Below, in pieces: positions 8,333 to 15,611 of a stretch of 21,864 nt of DNA. The notes under the pieces were generated by a model. The model was not told where the DNA came from. It did no database searches and was given only the letters and a program-made list of their open reading frames with translations. How positions within the stretch are numbered: position 1 is the first letter of the stretch; the number at the start of each line of letters is the position of its first letter. Made by a program: the position numbers and the translations under genes. The stretch is from Gammaproteobacteria bacterium (GTDB taxonomy: Bacteria; Pseudomonadota; Gammaproteobacteria; Pseudomonadales; Azotimanducaceae), in NCBI GenBank assembly GCA_003476445.1, contig DMUF01000111.1:1-21864 (forward strand), in the 5' to 3' direction.

Positions 8333-9242
8333 GGGGCACCTCCGCAGTCGCCTCGCTGACTTCCCGGAACACGGTCTCGAGATCACGCTGCACCGGCGCG
8401 AGCTGATAAATCGGCTTGCCAGCCGCCACAAGGCGGGCCGCCACCGCGGCGGCCACCGACTCGATGGCATCGCTGACCGCTGCCTCCCAGGCGCCCGCAC
8501 CCTCGGCGACTAAAGCGCCGAGCCCCGGTACCCCGTTGAGCAGCGCGGTCAGGTCGGCATCTTCGCTGGTGCGCACCTGCAACCGATCCGCCCGCCGCAG
8601 CGCGTCGAGTCGCTCGTCAAGCACGAGATGACCCCCGCGCAGGATCAGCGCGCGGTCACAGATGGCGCTGACTTCCTGCATGATGTGGGTGGAGAGGATC
8701 ACGGTGGCGTTCTCGGAAAGACGTCGGAGCAGCGTGCGCATCTGCTGCGTCTGAGCCGGATCGAGACCGTTGGTCGGCTCGTCCAGAATGAGAATGCGCG
8801 GCTCATGCAGAATGGCCTGGGCCACGCCGACGCGCTGCTTGAACCCCCGTGAAAGGGTCGCGATCGGCGCGAACGCCTTGCTCTCAAGCTCCGTTGCAGC
8901 AATCGCGCGCGGCACCGCGAGCGCCGGATCGACGCCGCGCAGCTCCGCCGCCCAGGCGAGATAGTCGAGCACCGACAGTTCCGGGTAGAGCGGCAGATTC
9001 TCGGGCAGATAGCCCATATCACGCTGCACCGCGCGCCGATCCGCTTCCACCACCCGCCCGTTCACGCGCACCTCGCCGGCGCTCGGCTCGAGATACCCGG
9101 TGAGCATCTTCATGATGGTGGTCTTGCCCGCACCGTTGTGCCCGAGCAGGCCGACCACCTCCCCCGGCGCAATGGCGAAGGACACGCTGTCCACGGCCAC
9201 GAATTCCCCGTAGCGGCGTGTGAGCCGATCTGCTTCGATCAT
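8322..9242 (-). CDS. ABC transporter ATP-binding protein, GldA type
   Basis: A 306-residue cytoplasmic ATPase that should power the permease-GldG fusion downstream. The Walker A motif GHNGAGKT lies at 34-41, the signature LSRGFKQRV at 130-138 (an LSGGQ variant usual for GldA/NatA-like exporters), Walker B ILILDEP at 150-156 with Glu155 as the catalytic base, and the H-loop His186 in LSTHIMQE. The usual Q-loop Gln is replaced by Glu81 in YLPEN, as in related proteins. A C-terminal extension of about 85 residues follows the core. The ATG at 9242 has a GGAGAT Shine-Dalgarno about 9 nt upstream. It is the first gene of the module, so the promoter should lie in the 232-bp gap up to 9474. Confidence 0.95.
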   Translation of the reverse strand: MIEADRLTRRYGEFVAVDSVSFAIAPGEVVGLLGHNGAGKTTIMKMLTGYLEPSAGEVRVNGRVVEADRRAVQRDMGYLPENLPLYPELSVLDYLAWAAELRGVDPALAVPRAIAATELESKAFAPIATLSRGFKQRVGVAQAILHEPRILILDEPTNGLDPAQTQQMRTLLRRLSENATVILSTHIMQEVSAICDRALILRGGHLVLDERLDALRRADRLQVRTSEDADLTALLNGVPGLGALVAEGAGAWEAAVSDAIESVAAAVAARLVAAGKPIYQLAPVQRDLETVFREVSEATAEVPHAA

Positions 9243-9347
9243 CTCTGGATCTCCATCCTCGCTGTCTGCGCAGCATCTTCGCGCGATTTTCGGACTATCT
9301 CAGCGTTCGCTGGCATCTGGATTACAGCTGCTTTCACTAACCGCCTA

Positions 9348-9372
9348 CGCCGCACGCAGCTTGGGTGCGGCG
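9348..9372. repeat. 8-bp perfect inverted repeat in a divergent intergenic region
   Basis: CGCCGCAC (9348-9355) and GTGCGGCG (9365-9372) are perfect reverse complements, separated by 9 nt, in the 232-bp gap between the leftward ABC operon and the rightward hydrolase gene. The place fits a regulator operator, but it could also be a chance GC-rich palindrome or a small hairpin. I see no convincing -35/-10 pair around it. A second, smaller dyad, GCAGG-TTT-CCTGC, lies at 9426-9438, ahead of the hydrolase Shine-Dalgarno. Confidence 0.4.
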
Positions 9373-9462
9373 GACAAAATTTCAAGGGCTCCTGCTCGCT
9401 GACATCACGGGTCCAATGCCGAGGGGCAGGTTTCCTGCTACCGTCCCGGCGTCACCGTCTGC

Positions 9463-9467
9463 AGGAG
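9463..9467 (+). promoter_or_regulatory. Shine-Dalgarno supporting a TTG start
   Basis: AGGAG lies 7 nt before the TTG at 9475. The next in-frame ATG falls inside the conserved HPHPLYGGTMH motif, so this site decides the start of the hydrolase gene. Confidence 0.75.
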
Positions 9468-9474
9468 CAACGCT

Positions 9475-10083
9475 TTGAACATTCCCGGACCCGCGGGTTC
9501 CCTGGAAGCCTGGCTTGAGCGACCGACGACCCCGTCCCCGGGGCTTTCCCGAGCGGCGGTGCTCTGTCATCCGCACCCGCTCTACGGCGGCACCATGCAC
9601 GACGGCGTGCTCGACGTTGTTGCACAGACCCTTCTCAGCGCAGGCATCAGCTGTCTGCGCTTCAACTTTCGCGGTACCGGCGCGAGCACTGGCAGTCACT
9701 CGGGCGGCCCGGGCGAGCGTGAGGACCTCGGTGCGGCCATCGCATGGGTTCGCGCGGAACTCGCGCCGCAGGCCGTATGGCTTGCGGGTTACTCGTTCGG
9801 GGCAAGCGTGGTCTGGGACTATCTGGTTGCGCAGGACTCACCATCCGAAGGTATCGAACGGGCGCTGCTGATTGCGCCCCCCAACGGCGCGATGTCATTC
9901 GCCCCGGGCGATCCCGGCTGCCCGGTCGACGCCGTCGCCGGGAGCGCCGATCACTTCGTCGATACTGAAGCGCTCACCGGATTGACGGCAGTCACCCGGC
10001 ATATTCTGAGCGGCGCGGATCACTTTTTTTCCGCCGACTCGCGAACCCTGGCACAGACCCTGACGCGCCTGATAACCGGTTGA
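9475..10083 (+). CDS. Alpha/beta hydrolase (COG2945-like)
   Basis: A 202-residue compact alpha/beta hydrolase. The N-terminal CHPHPLYGGTMHD (31-43), FRGTGASTG (65-73), nucleophile elbow GYSFGA with Ser107, an Asp near 159 in GSADHF and His183 in GADHFF give a full candidate Ser-Asp-His triad. Family members are short cytoplasmic esterases or dipeptidyl-peptidase-like hydrolases with uncertain substrates. No signal peptide is seen. The start is TTG, supported by AGGAG and the absence of another usable codon upstream of the HPHP motif. It is divergent from the ABC operon and converges with nnrU, its stop lying only 7 bp from the nnrU stop, so it is probably monocistronic. Confidence 0.9.
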   Translation: MNIPGPAGSLEAWLERPTTPSPGLSRAAVLCHPHPLYGGTMHDGVLDVVAQTLLSAGISCLRFNFRGTGASTGSHSGGPGEREDLGAAIAWVRAELAPQAVWLAGYSFGASVVWDYLVAQDSPSEGIERALLIAPPNGAMSFAPGDPGCPVDAVAGSADHFVDTEALTGLTAVTRHILSGADHFFSADSRTLAQTLTRLITG

Positions 10084-10090
10084 CCGCTGC

Positions 10091-10780
10091 CTAGGCGAGG
10101 GGCACTCCCGCAATGTAGGCGTGACCATAGAACGCCGCGGCGTACAGCAGCGCCCCCGCCACGAGCGGGCCGACCAGCTCACGCAGCACGAGACGGTTGC
10201 GCCCGCGGACAATCGCCGCAAACGGCACGTTCGACGTCACCGCCGCAAACGCCTGCCAGGGCGCGCCGAGCCGCGCGGCCTTCTTGCTGTCGATCAGCGC
10301 GCTGCCCAGGAGCGCCAGCAGCAGGAAGGCTGCGAAGAACACGACCGATACGGCATCGCCATTCGCCACCAGGTGCGAGCCGGCCCACAGGGCAATCCCC
10401 CACTGCAGCGGATGCCGCGTGATGCGATTCACACCGTACGCCAGGCGCGTCGGGGCGTCGGGCGCGTCGAGTGTTCCGGCCATACCCACCGCCGACGGAT
10501 TGCGCGCGAGAAAACTGCCCCCGATCAGCACGAACGCGAGCCCCATGATCACCTTGGGCACCAGATACAGCGTCGGTGACGGCAGCCACAGGTACGGAAG
10601 CCGCGGCAGATTCGCGTACATCCAGATCATGAGCCCGAGGGTGACGGCCGCGACGAGAGAGTAAGCGCCGAGGTACCCCCCCTCGCCCAAGCGTCGCACC
10701 AGGACCGCCCGCAGCGGCGTGCTGCTGACCCCAAGATGCGTCAGCAGAAAGAGCAGACCCGCAATCGTCATGGCCAGCAT
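10091..10780 (-). CDS. NnrU family membrane protein
   Basis: A 229-residue integral membrane protein with five or six hydrophobic segments (near 3-18, 37-55, 71-90, 144-163 and 202-222) and the family hallmark NRITRHPLQWGIALWAGSHL-x-ANGD at about 118-142. NnrU was named for its link to nitric-oxide/nitrite reduction in denitrifiers, and the fold is related to isoprenylcysteine methyltransferase-like and NnrU-like MnrU proteins; the biochemical role is not settled. No nir or nor gene is nearby, so a denitrification role here is unproven. The ATG at 10780 is preceded by GGGAGGAGG at about 9 nt; a second ATG at 10771 is also possible. The longer frame upstream is antisense to the SDR gene and is rejected. 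Confidence 0.9.
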   Translation of the reverse strand: MLAMTIAGLLFLLTHLGVSSTPLRAVLVRRLGEGGYLGAYSLVAAVTLGLMIWMYANLPRLPYLWLPSPTLYLVPKVIMGLAFVLIGGSFLARNPSAVGMAGTLDAPDAPTRLAYGVNRITRHPLQWGIALWAGSHLVANGDAVSVVFFAAFLLLALLGSALIDSKKAARLGAPWQAFAAVTSNVPFAAIVRGRNRLVLRELVGPLVAGALLYAAAFYGHAYIAGVPLA

Positions 10781-10916
10781 CGTTCCGATCCTCCTCCCGT
10801 GGTGCGACTCATCATAACCCTGCCGGCTCGCAACGCACGCCCGGACCTTGCGGCGCCCCGTTGTCTGCGTGACCGGTTTCTCCGACACTGCCCGCAATCT
10901 GACACGAGCACACAAC

Positions 10917-11789
10917 ATGCAGGAACTGGCCGGCAAGGTCGCGTTCGTCACCGGCGGTGCGAGCGGTTTGGGTCTCGCCATGGTGCGCGCATTCGCAGCA
11001 GCCGGCATGAAGGTCGTGGTCGCCGATGTCGAGCAGGCCGCGCTCGATGCGGTCATCGCGGAATTCGCGCCCAGCAACGCGGACCTTCTCGCCGTGCGCG
11101 TGGATGTCACCGACCGCGCGGCCATGGCCGCCGCGGCGGACCAGGCTGAAGCCGCCTTCGGGCGCGTGCACGTGCTGTGTAACAACGCGGGCGTCGGCGT
11201 AGGCGGAAGCATCGAGACCATGAGTTACGCCGACTGGGACTGGGTGCTCAAGGTGAATCTGGACGGCGTGGTAAACGGCGTGCAAACGTTCCTGCCGCGC
11301 ATGCTGGCGCACGGCGAAGGCGGTCACATCGTCAACACCGCCTCGATGGCGGGCCATGTCGGGGCGCCGGGTCTCTCCGTTTACAACACATCCAAGTTCG
11401 CCGTGGTCGGACTCTCCGAGTCCATGCGCCAGGATCTCGCGCCTCGCGGCATCGGTGTCTCGGTACTGTGTCCCGGTGTCGTGCGGACGAATATCTTCAG
11501 CTCCGGACGCAACCGGCCAGCAACCCTGGCCGCGGAGACGGACACCGCAGGCGCGGTGCTCGCACATGACGTGGAAGGCGCAGACCGCACGGCACGCATT
11601 CAGTCGCTGCTCGACGGGGGACTTGATCCCGCGCTCGTCGGGGAGATGGTCGTGCACGCCATTCAGACCGACGAATGCTACATCTTTACGCATCCGGAAC
11701 TCGGGGCAGCAAGCGCGGCCCGAGCCACACAAATTGCGGACGCCTATACGCGCTGGACAAGCTGGCGCGAGCAACAGTCCACCGGCTGA
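10917..11789 (+). CDS. Short-chain dehydrogenase/reductase (SDR)
   Basis: A 290-residue classical SDR. The cofactor glycine motif TGGASGLG lies at 12-19, NNAG at 89-92, the structural Asn at 114, catalytic Ser143 (NTASMAG), Tyr156 and Lys160 (YNTSK), then the LCPGVVRTNI segment after strand 6. Asp37 at the end of the second strand (VVVADVE) suggests NAD(H) over NADP(H). It oxidises a secondary alcohol or reduces a ketone of unknown identity. The ATG at 10917 gives the standard SDR N-terminus, though its Shine-Dalgarno is weak; a TTG further upstream would add an unconvincing 23 residues. The epoxide hydrolase gene follows after 41 bp, so the two are likely co-transcribed. Confidence 0.93.
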   Translation: MQELAGKVAFVTGGASGLGLAMVRAFAAAGMKVVVADVEQAALDAVIAEFAPSNADLLAVRVDVTDRAAMAAAADQAEAAFGRVHVLCNNAGVGVGGSIETMSYADWDWVLKVNLDGVVNGVQTFLPRMLAHGEGGHIVNTASMAGHVGAPGLSVYNTSKFAVVGLSESMRQDLAPRGIGVSVLCPGVVRTNIFSSGRNRPATLAAETDTAGAVLAHDVEGADRTARIQSLLDGGLDPALVGEMVVHAIQTDECYIFTHPELGAASAARATQIADAYTRWTSWREQQSTG

Positions 11790-11830
11790 CATCCGCTCAC
11801 CCTACATTCGAACATTCCACAGGAGCTCCC

Positions 11831-12760
11831 ATGACCGACTTTCCCGACGCCCGGTTCATCGATGTCAATGGCGTCACCCTCGAGGTGTTCGAAGCCGGTC
11901 AGCGCGGCCGCCCCATCGTGCTCTGCCACGGCTTTCCGGAGCTCGCCTACTCCTGGCGCCATCAGATTGCCCCGCTCGTGGCTGCGGGTTACCACGTGAT
12001 CGCACCGAATCAGCGCGGCTACGGCCGCTCTTCGCGGCCGGCACCGGTCACCGACTACGACATCGAGCACCTTTGCGGCGATCTGGCCGCCCTGCTTGAT
12101 CACTATGGCTACAAGGACGCGATTTTCGTCGGTCACGACTGGGGTGCGATCGTGGTCTGGAACATGGCGCTGCTGCACCCCGCCCGCGTGAGCGCGCTTG
12201 CCAACCTGAGCGTGCCCTTCATGGCCCGCGGTACCCGTGAGTGGGTTGGTTTCTGGGAGGAGGCTCTGGGCGGCGACTTCTACATCGTGCACTTCAATCG
12301 GCAGCCCGGCGTCGCAGATCGCGCCTTCGAAGCGAACACGCAGCGCCTGCTCAACAATCTCTATCGCACACGGCAGTGGCTTGCACCGCCACGCACGCCG
12401 CAGCCGGGCATGGCGATGATCAATCTCGCGCTATCCGACTCACCGGCGGGCGATCCGCTCATGAGCGAGGCTGAACTCGCGGTGTTCGTGGACGGATTCA
12501 ACCACTCGGGCTTCACCGGCCCGATCAACTGGTACCGCAACTTCACCCGCAACTGGCATCTGCTCGCCGACGTGCCGCAGCATGTGCCGCAGCCAGTGCT
12601 GATGATTCATGGTCGCTATGACATCGTTCCCGCCAATCCGAACCTGCGCGATTACGCGCCAAACTCCGAGGTTCACACGCTCGACTGCGGGCACTGGATC
12701 CAGCAGGAGGAACCCGAAGCCACCAACCGGCTGCTGCTCGACTGGCTGACACGCCGATGA
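11831..12760 (+). CDS. Epoxide hydrolase (alpha/beta hydrolase fold)
   Basis: A 309-residue soluble epoxide hydrolase. The oxyanion HGFP lies at 33-36, the nucleophile Asp103 in VGHDWGA, two lid tyrosines at Tyr151 (FYIVHFNRQPG) and Tyr235 (NWYRN), the charge-relay Asp264 (GRYDIVP) and His288 (CGHWIQQEEP). An Asp nucleophile plus both lid Tyr distinguish it from haloalkane dehalogenases and esterases: the tyrosines bind the epoxide oxygen while Asp attacks to form an ester, then water releases the vicinal diol. The substrate is unknown; lipid, terpene or aromatic epoxides are options. AGGAG at 11821 lies 5 nt before the ATG. Its stop overlaps the next start as ATGA. Confidence 0.94.
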   Translation: MTDFPDARFIDVNGVTLEVFEAGQRGRPIVLCHGFPELAYSWRHQIAPLVAAGYHVIAPNQRGYGRSSRPAPVTDYDIEHLCGDLAALLDHYGYKDAIFVGHDWGAIVVWNMALLHPARVSALANLSVPFMARGTREWVGFWEEALGGDFYIVHFNRQPGVADRAFEANTQRLLNNLYRTRQWLAPPRTPQPGMAMINLALSDSPAGDPLMSEAELAVFVDGFNHSGFTGPINWYRNFTRNWHLLADVPQHVPQPVLMIHGRYDIVPANPNLRDYAPNSEVHTLDCGHWIQQEEPEATNRLLLDWLTRR

Positions 12761-13053
12761 CCGGGCCGATGGCTGAACCAAAGACGCGCGTCATCGACAA
12801 CGCAGCGCGTGAGCGCTTCGAACTCGAGATTGATGGGCAAATCGCGTTTGCGGACTACCAGCGCCGCGGCACCGTCGTGATCGTGCCCCACGTGGAGGCG
12901 CCTGTTGCTCTGCGCGGCACAGGGGCGTCCGCTGAGCTCATGGAAGGTGTGCTTGCGCTCTTGCGCAGCCGGGGCGAAACCATTGTTCCGGTCTGCTCGT
13001 GGGCGGCTGCCTATCTGCGGCGCCACCCCGAGCATCAGGATCTGCTGGGGTAG
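12757..13053 (+). CDS. Small GNAT-like N-acetyltransferase domain protein (COG2388 type)
   Basis: A 98-residue protein similar to the minimal GNAT proteins of the YjdJ/COG2388 type. A short beta-meander (residues 20-45, ending VVIVPHVEAP) leads to a CoA-loop-like RGTGASAELMEGVLALLRSRG at 53-73, then the family-typical IVPVCSWAAAYLRRHPEHQDLL (76-97), in which Cys80 is the usual conserved Cys. The family is assumed to bind acetyl-CoA; the acceptor is unknown. Its ATG overlaps the epoxide hydrolase stop (ATGA), so translation is coupled, although a functional link is not obvious. A second Met at residue 5 is an alternative start. It converges with the MAPEG gene, with 23 bp between the stops. 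Confidence 0.85.
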   Translation: MTGPMAEPKTRVIDNAARERFELEIDGQIAFADYQRRGTVVIVPHVEAPVALRGTGASAELMEGVLALLRSRGETIVPVCSWAAAYLRRHPEHQDLLG

Positions 13054-13076
13054 CCCGACCGAAACGTTGCGGAACG

Positions 13077-13460
13077 TCAGAACGCGGCGAGTACGGCGCC
13101 CACCAGCGCGGAGATGAGCAGCACCAGGTTTGCAACAAACGTGAGCATCATCCCCGGTCCACGCTTGGTGGCGTCCTGCACATAAGTGCGGAAGTAGAGC
13201 GAGCGACCGATCAGATAGACCGCGCCCGCAGAGACTGCCAGCACTTCACTTGTGAAATGCGCCGTTGCAAAGAGCGCCGGCAGAAAGACGATGAGCTGTT
13301 CCAGCGTGTTGTAGTGCGCGCGGAAATAGCGCTCGAACTCCGGATGACCGGTGGTCGCCGGGGCATCCACCCCGAATTTGCCGCGGGCGCGACCGACAAA
13401 AAGCCCGAAAGCCAGGTATTGCACCAGCGCCAGCATCGCGATGATGGTCGTGAAAGCCAT
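13077..13460 (-). CDS. MAPEG family membrane protein
   Basis: A 127-residue membrane protein with four predicted helices (about 3-22, 54-70, 73-88 and 103-124) and the MAPEG signature around FRAHYNTLEQLIVFLPAL (46-63), where the Asn-Thr-Leu-Glu core helps bind glutathione in the family. MAPEG proteins include microsomal glutathione transferases and eicosanoid synthases; bacterial members may detoxify hydrophobic electrophiles or lipid peroxides. The ATG at 13460 has GGGGAGAGG upstream. It lies 34 bp after the thioesterase gene on the same strand and is probably its operon partner. Confidence 0.9.
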   Translation of the reverse strand: MAFTTIIAMLALVQYLAFGLFVGRARGKFGVDAPATTGHPEFERYFRAHYNTLEQLIVFLPALFATAHFTSEVLAVSAGAVYLIGRSLYFRTYVQDATKRGPGMMLTFVANLVLLISALVGAVLAAF

Positions 13461-13494
13461 AGTCCTCTCCCCGTTTGTGTTCCGATTGAATCTC

Positions 13495-13902
13495 TTACGC
13501 TGACTCCGCCGCGGTCATGAACGAACCGCTGCTCTCGGCGACCACGCTGCCATCATCCTCGCGGACGATTCTGCCCTCCATGAGAGCGAGTCGCCCCTTG
13601 CGGCGCTCACAGCGCCCCTCGAGGCGCACGGGCGTGCCGAGCGGCAGATGCGCGCGATAACGAATGTCCGCACGGGCGGTAAAACATTGCACGCCCTTAA
13701 GCCAGAGCCAGTTCGCCATCACGTCATCGAGCAGCGCGAACATGATACCCCCGTGAGTAAGCCCGGCATAACCGGCGTGCTGCTCCTGCGGCACAAACCG
13801 GCCAACGCAGACATCGTCTTCGAGCGAGAACCGCACATGCAGCCCCGCAGGATTCGACGGACCACAGACAAAGCAGCCATTTCCACGCTGATCGGTGCTC
13901 AA
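13495..13902 (-). CDS. PaaI/4HBT hot-dog-fold thioesterase
   Basis: A 135-residue single hot-dog-fold protein. The HGG motif at 50-52 and Asp59/Asp60 on the central helix (GGIMFALLDD) match the PaaI/4HBT active site that hydrolyses acyl-CoA thioesters. The N-terminal CFVCGPSNPAGL (10-21) is typical of one PaaI-like subgroup. I place the start at the TTG at 13902, giving MSTDQRGNGC, because AGGAG lies 7 nt upstream and the family N-terminus begins here. The frame stays open for a further 131 codons upstream, but that stretch is not protein-like and is antisense to the Nudix gene. The neighbouring Nudix gene, divergent across 192 bp, acts on CoA itself. The acyl substrate is unknown. Confidence 0.88.
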   Translation of the reverse strand: MSTDQRGNGCFVCGPSNPAGLHVRFSLEDDVCVGRFVPQEQHAGYAGLTHGGIMFALLDDVMANWLWLKGVQCFTARADIRYRAHLPLGTPVRLEGRCERRKGRLALMEGRIVREDDGSVVAESSGSFMTAAESA

Positions 13903-13909
13903 CTCGATT

Positions 13910-13914
13910 CTCCT
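13910..13914 (-). promoter_or_regulatory. Shine-Dalgarno supporting the TTG start of the thioesterase
   Basis: On the minus strand AGGAG lies 7 nt before the TTG at 13902. No ATG or GTG in frame is near, so this site sets the N-terminus. Confidence 0.7.
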
Positions 13915-14094
13915 CTCGGGGCGCCGCCCCCTATCCCGGAGACCATGATAACGGATCCGCTCCCACCCCGATCTCGCCCGCACTGCGGCACGGCCCAAAC
14001 GGACGCCAAGGCGATTCGCAGCGCGAAAGGCCCAGGGCTCGACATCCGCCCGCGGAGCGTGCAGATTCCGGGACAAACGCCTGTCGGACACCCC

Positions 14095-14703
14095 GTGTAC
14101 CCGCTCGAACTCATTCGCACCCGACTGAATACCCATCGCCCCACCCTGAACGATCCGGGGCCCGATGTGCGCCAGGCAGCGGTCGCCATCGTCCTGCGCG
14201 AGCATGCGCACGCGGGCCCTGAGGTGTTGTTTATTCGCCGCGCCGAAAAGGCGGGCGACCCGTGGTCCGGACAGATGGCTTTTCCCGGCGGCCATCGGGA
14301 TGCGGCCGATCTTGACCTGCGTGCCGCCGCCGTGCGCGAAACGCAGGAAGAGGTCGGCGTCGATCTATCGGGCGCGCGCTATCTCGGCCATCTCGACCAC
14401 CAGGCGGCCGCGCCACGCGGGCGCAATCTCCGCATGATCATCGCGCCGCATATCTTCGAGCTGGAAACGCCGGTGGCGCCACAGCCGAACCACGAGGTCG
14501 CTGAAGTCGTGTGGGCACCGCTCGCGCCCCTCGCGAGCGGAAGCCTGCACACCGCGGAGCAATTCGCGATCGGCGGCACGCCGAGCTGGTTCAACGGCTA
14601 CCGCCTTTCGGGTGGTCATTTCGTGTGGGGACTCACCTACCGGATGCTGAAGACGCTGTTCGGGGTTCTGGACCCGAACTGGCGGCCACCGCCCGAGCGC
14701 TGA
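14095..14703 (+). CDS. Nudix hydrolase, CoA pyrophosphatase type
   Basis: A 202-residue Nudix protein. SGQMAFPGGHRD (58-69) matches the UPF0035 element of CoA pyrophosphatases (NudL/PCD1 type), followed by the Nudix helix AVRETQEEVGV (79-89), whose Glu82, Glu85 and Glu86 coordinate metal. The family cleaves CoA or acyl-CoA to 4'-phosphopantetheine species and 3',5'-ADP. The C-terminal half keeps the usual HFVWGLTYRML stretch. The start is uncertain: I chose the GTG at 14095, which gives a normal family length (about 190-220), but the ATG at 13945 (GGAG only 3 nt away) would add 50 residues of low-complexity sequence. The LLM oxidoreductase follows after 32 bp. Confidence 0.88.
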   Translation: MYPLELIRTRLNTHRPTLNDPGPDVRQAAVAIVLREHAHAGPEVLFIRRAEKAGDPWSGQMAFPGGHRDAADLDLRAAAVRETQEEVGVDLSGARYLGHLDHQAAAPRGRNLRMIIAPHIFELETPVAPQPNHEVAEVVWAPLAPLASGSLHTAEQFAIGGTPSWFNGYRLSGGHFVWGLTYRMLKTLFGVLDPNWRPPPER

Positions 14704-14735
14704 ACAGTGCATCGTCACACCACGAGGAGCCTCGC

Positions 14736-15590
14736 ATGAAACTCGGCATCACCCTGGCGTTCAGCCAGACGACACCCGTTCCGTTCATCATCGGCGCGGC
14801 GGAGCGCGTGGAGGCCGCCGGGTTCCACTCCCTCTGGGTACCGGAACATGTGCTCTTCTTTCCCGACTACGCGTCGCGTTACCCCTACTCGGATGACGGC
14901 CGTCTCGCGGGCGACCCGCAGGGGCTGCTCGATCCGTTCAGCGCGCTCACGTTCATTGCCGCGCGCACGCAGACGATCCGTCTCGGCACCGGTATCTGTC
15001 TCGTTCCGCAGCGCCAGCCGGTGTACACCGCAAAGATGGTCGCGGACCTCGATTACCTCTCCGGCGGGCGCGTGGACTTCGGCATCGGCATCGGCTGGTT
15101 GGCCGAAGAGTTCGCTGCGCTTGGCGTGCCGTTCAGTGAGCGCGCCGCGCGCTGCGAGGACTATGTGGGCGCCATGAAAGCCCTGTGGACGCAGGACGTC
15201 GCCGAATACGCGGGCAAGTTCGTACAGATCGGTCGCGCCTGGTTCAATCCGAAGCCGGTGCAGAAACCCCATCCGCCCGTCATCGTCGGCGGCGAAAGCG
15301 CGGCGGCGCTCGCGCGCGTTGCCGCTTTCGGGGACGGCTGGTACGGCTTCGACCTCACGCCCGACGGCCTGCGCGCGAAACTGCACACGCTCGATAACCA
15401 TCTGGCGGCGGCAGGTCGCACGCGCGCCGACATCCAGATACACGTCGGGCCCAATCGCCACCCGATTACCGCCGAGACCCTCGCCGCCTACGCGGAGGCG
15501 GGGGCAGACCAGGTCATTGCGCCCGCCTTTGCCCGGGACCTGGACGGGCTCGCCCGCAAGCTCGACAAGCTGCGCTCGCTGATGCCCTGA
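14736..15590 (+). CDS. LLM-class flavin/F420-dependent oxidoreductase
   Basis: A 284-residue luciferase-like monooxygenase-fold TIM barrel. It shows the family landmarks AAERVEAAGFHSLWVPEHV (about 20-38), TIRLGTGICLVPQRQPVYTAK (about 85-105), LSGGRVDFGIGIGWLAEEF (about 108-127) and KPHPPVIVGGESAAALAR (about 178-195). It resembles the TIGR03619 subgroup often annotated F420-dependent, but F420 use in a gammaproteobacterium is doubtful and FMN is equally possible; the cofactor cannot be read from the sequence. The substrate is unknown. GAGGAG at 14724-14729 lies 6 nt before the ATG and sits in a small CGAGG-AG-CCTCG dyad, so the ribosome site could be partly folded. It converges with the Hsp70-like gene (21 bp between stops). 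Confidence 0.9.
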   Translation: MKLGITLAFSQTTPVPFIIGAAERVEAAGFHSLWVPEHVLFFPDYASRYPYSDDGRLAGDPQGLLDPFSALTFIAARTQTIRLGTGICLVPQRQPVYTAKMVADLDYLSGGRVDFGIGIGWLAEEFAALGVPFSERAARCEDYVGAMKALWTQDVAEYAGKFVQIGRAWFNPKPVQKPHPPVIVGGESAAALARVAAFGDGWYGFDLTPDGLRAKLHTLDNHLAAAGRTRADIQIHVGPNRHPITAETLAAYAEAGADQVIAPAFARDLDGLARKLDKLRSLMP

Positions 15591-15611
15591 CCCGCGCGGT
15601 TGCGCCGCCCG

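Noticed and set aside
6302..8359. 685-codon plus-strand frame opposite the permease-GldG gene
   Set aside because: Very long, but rich in Arg, Gln and His with no hydrophobic pattern. The minus strand encodes an intact membrane permease and GldG motifs, so this is a GC-rich antisense artefact.
10811..10816. TATGAT on the minus strand as a -10 box for nnrU
   Set aside because: No acceptable -35 lies 16-18 bp upstream; the nearest TTGCGA is only 11 bp away. A single hexamer is not enough support.
10812..11792. 326-codon minus-strand frame opposite the SDR gene, merging into an nnrU-frame extension
   Set aside because: The plus-strand SDR has all catalytic motifs; the antisense frame has none.
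13064..13077. ACGTT-GCGG-AACGT dyad between the GNAT and MAPEG stop codons as a bidirectional terminator
   Set aside because: A 5-bp stem without a T-tract on either side is too weak to call.
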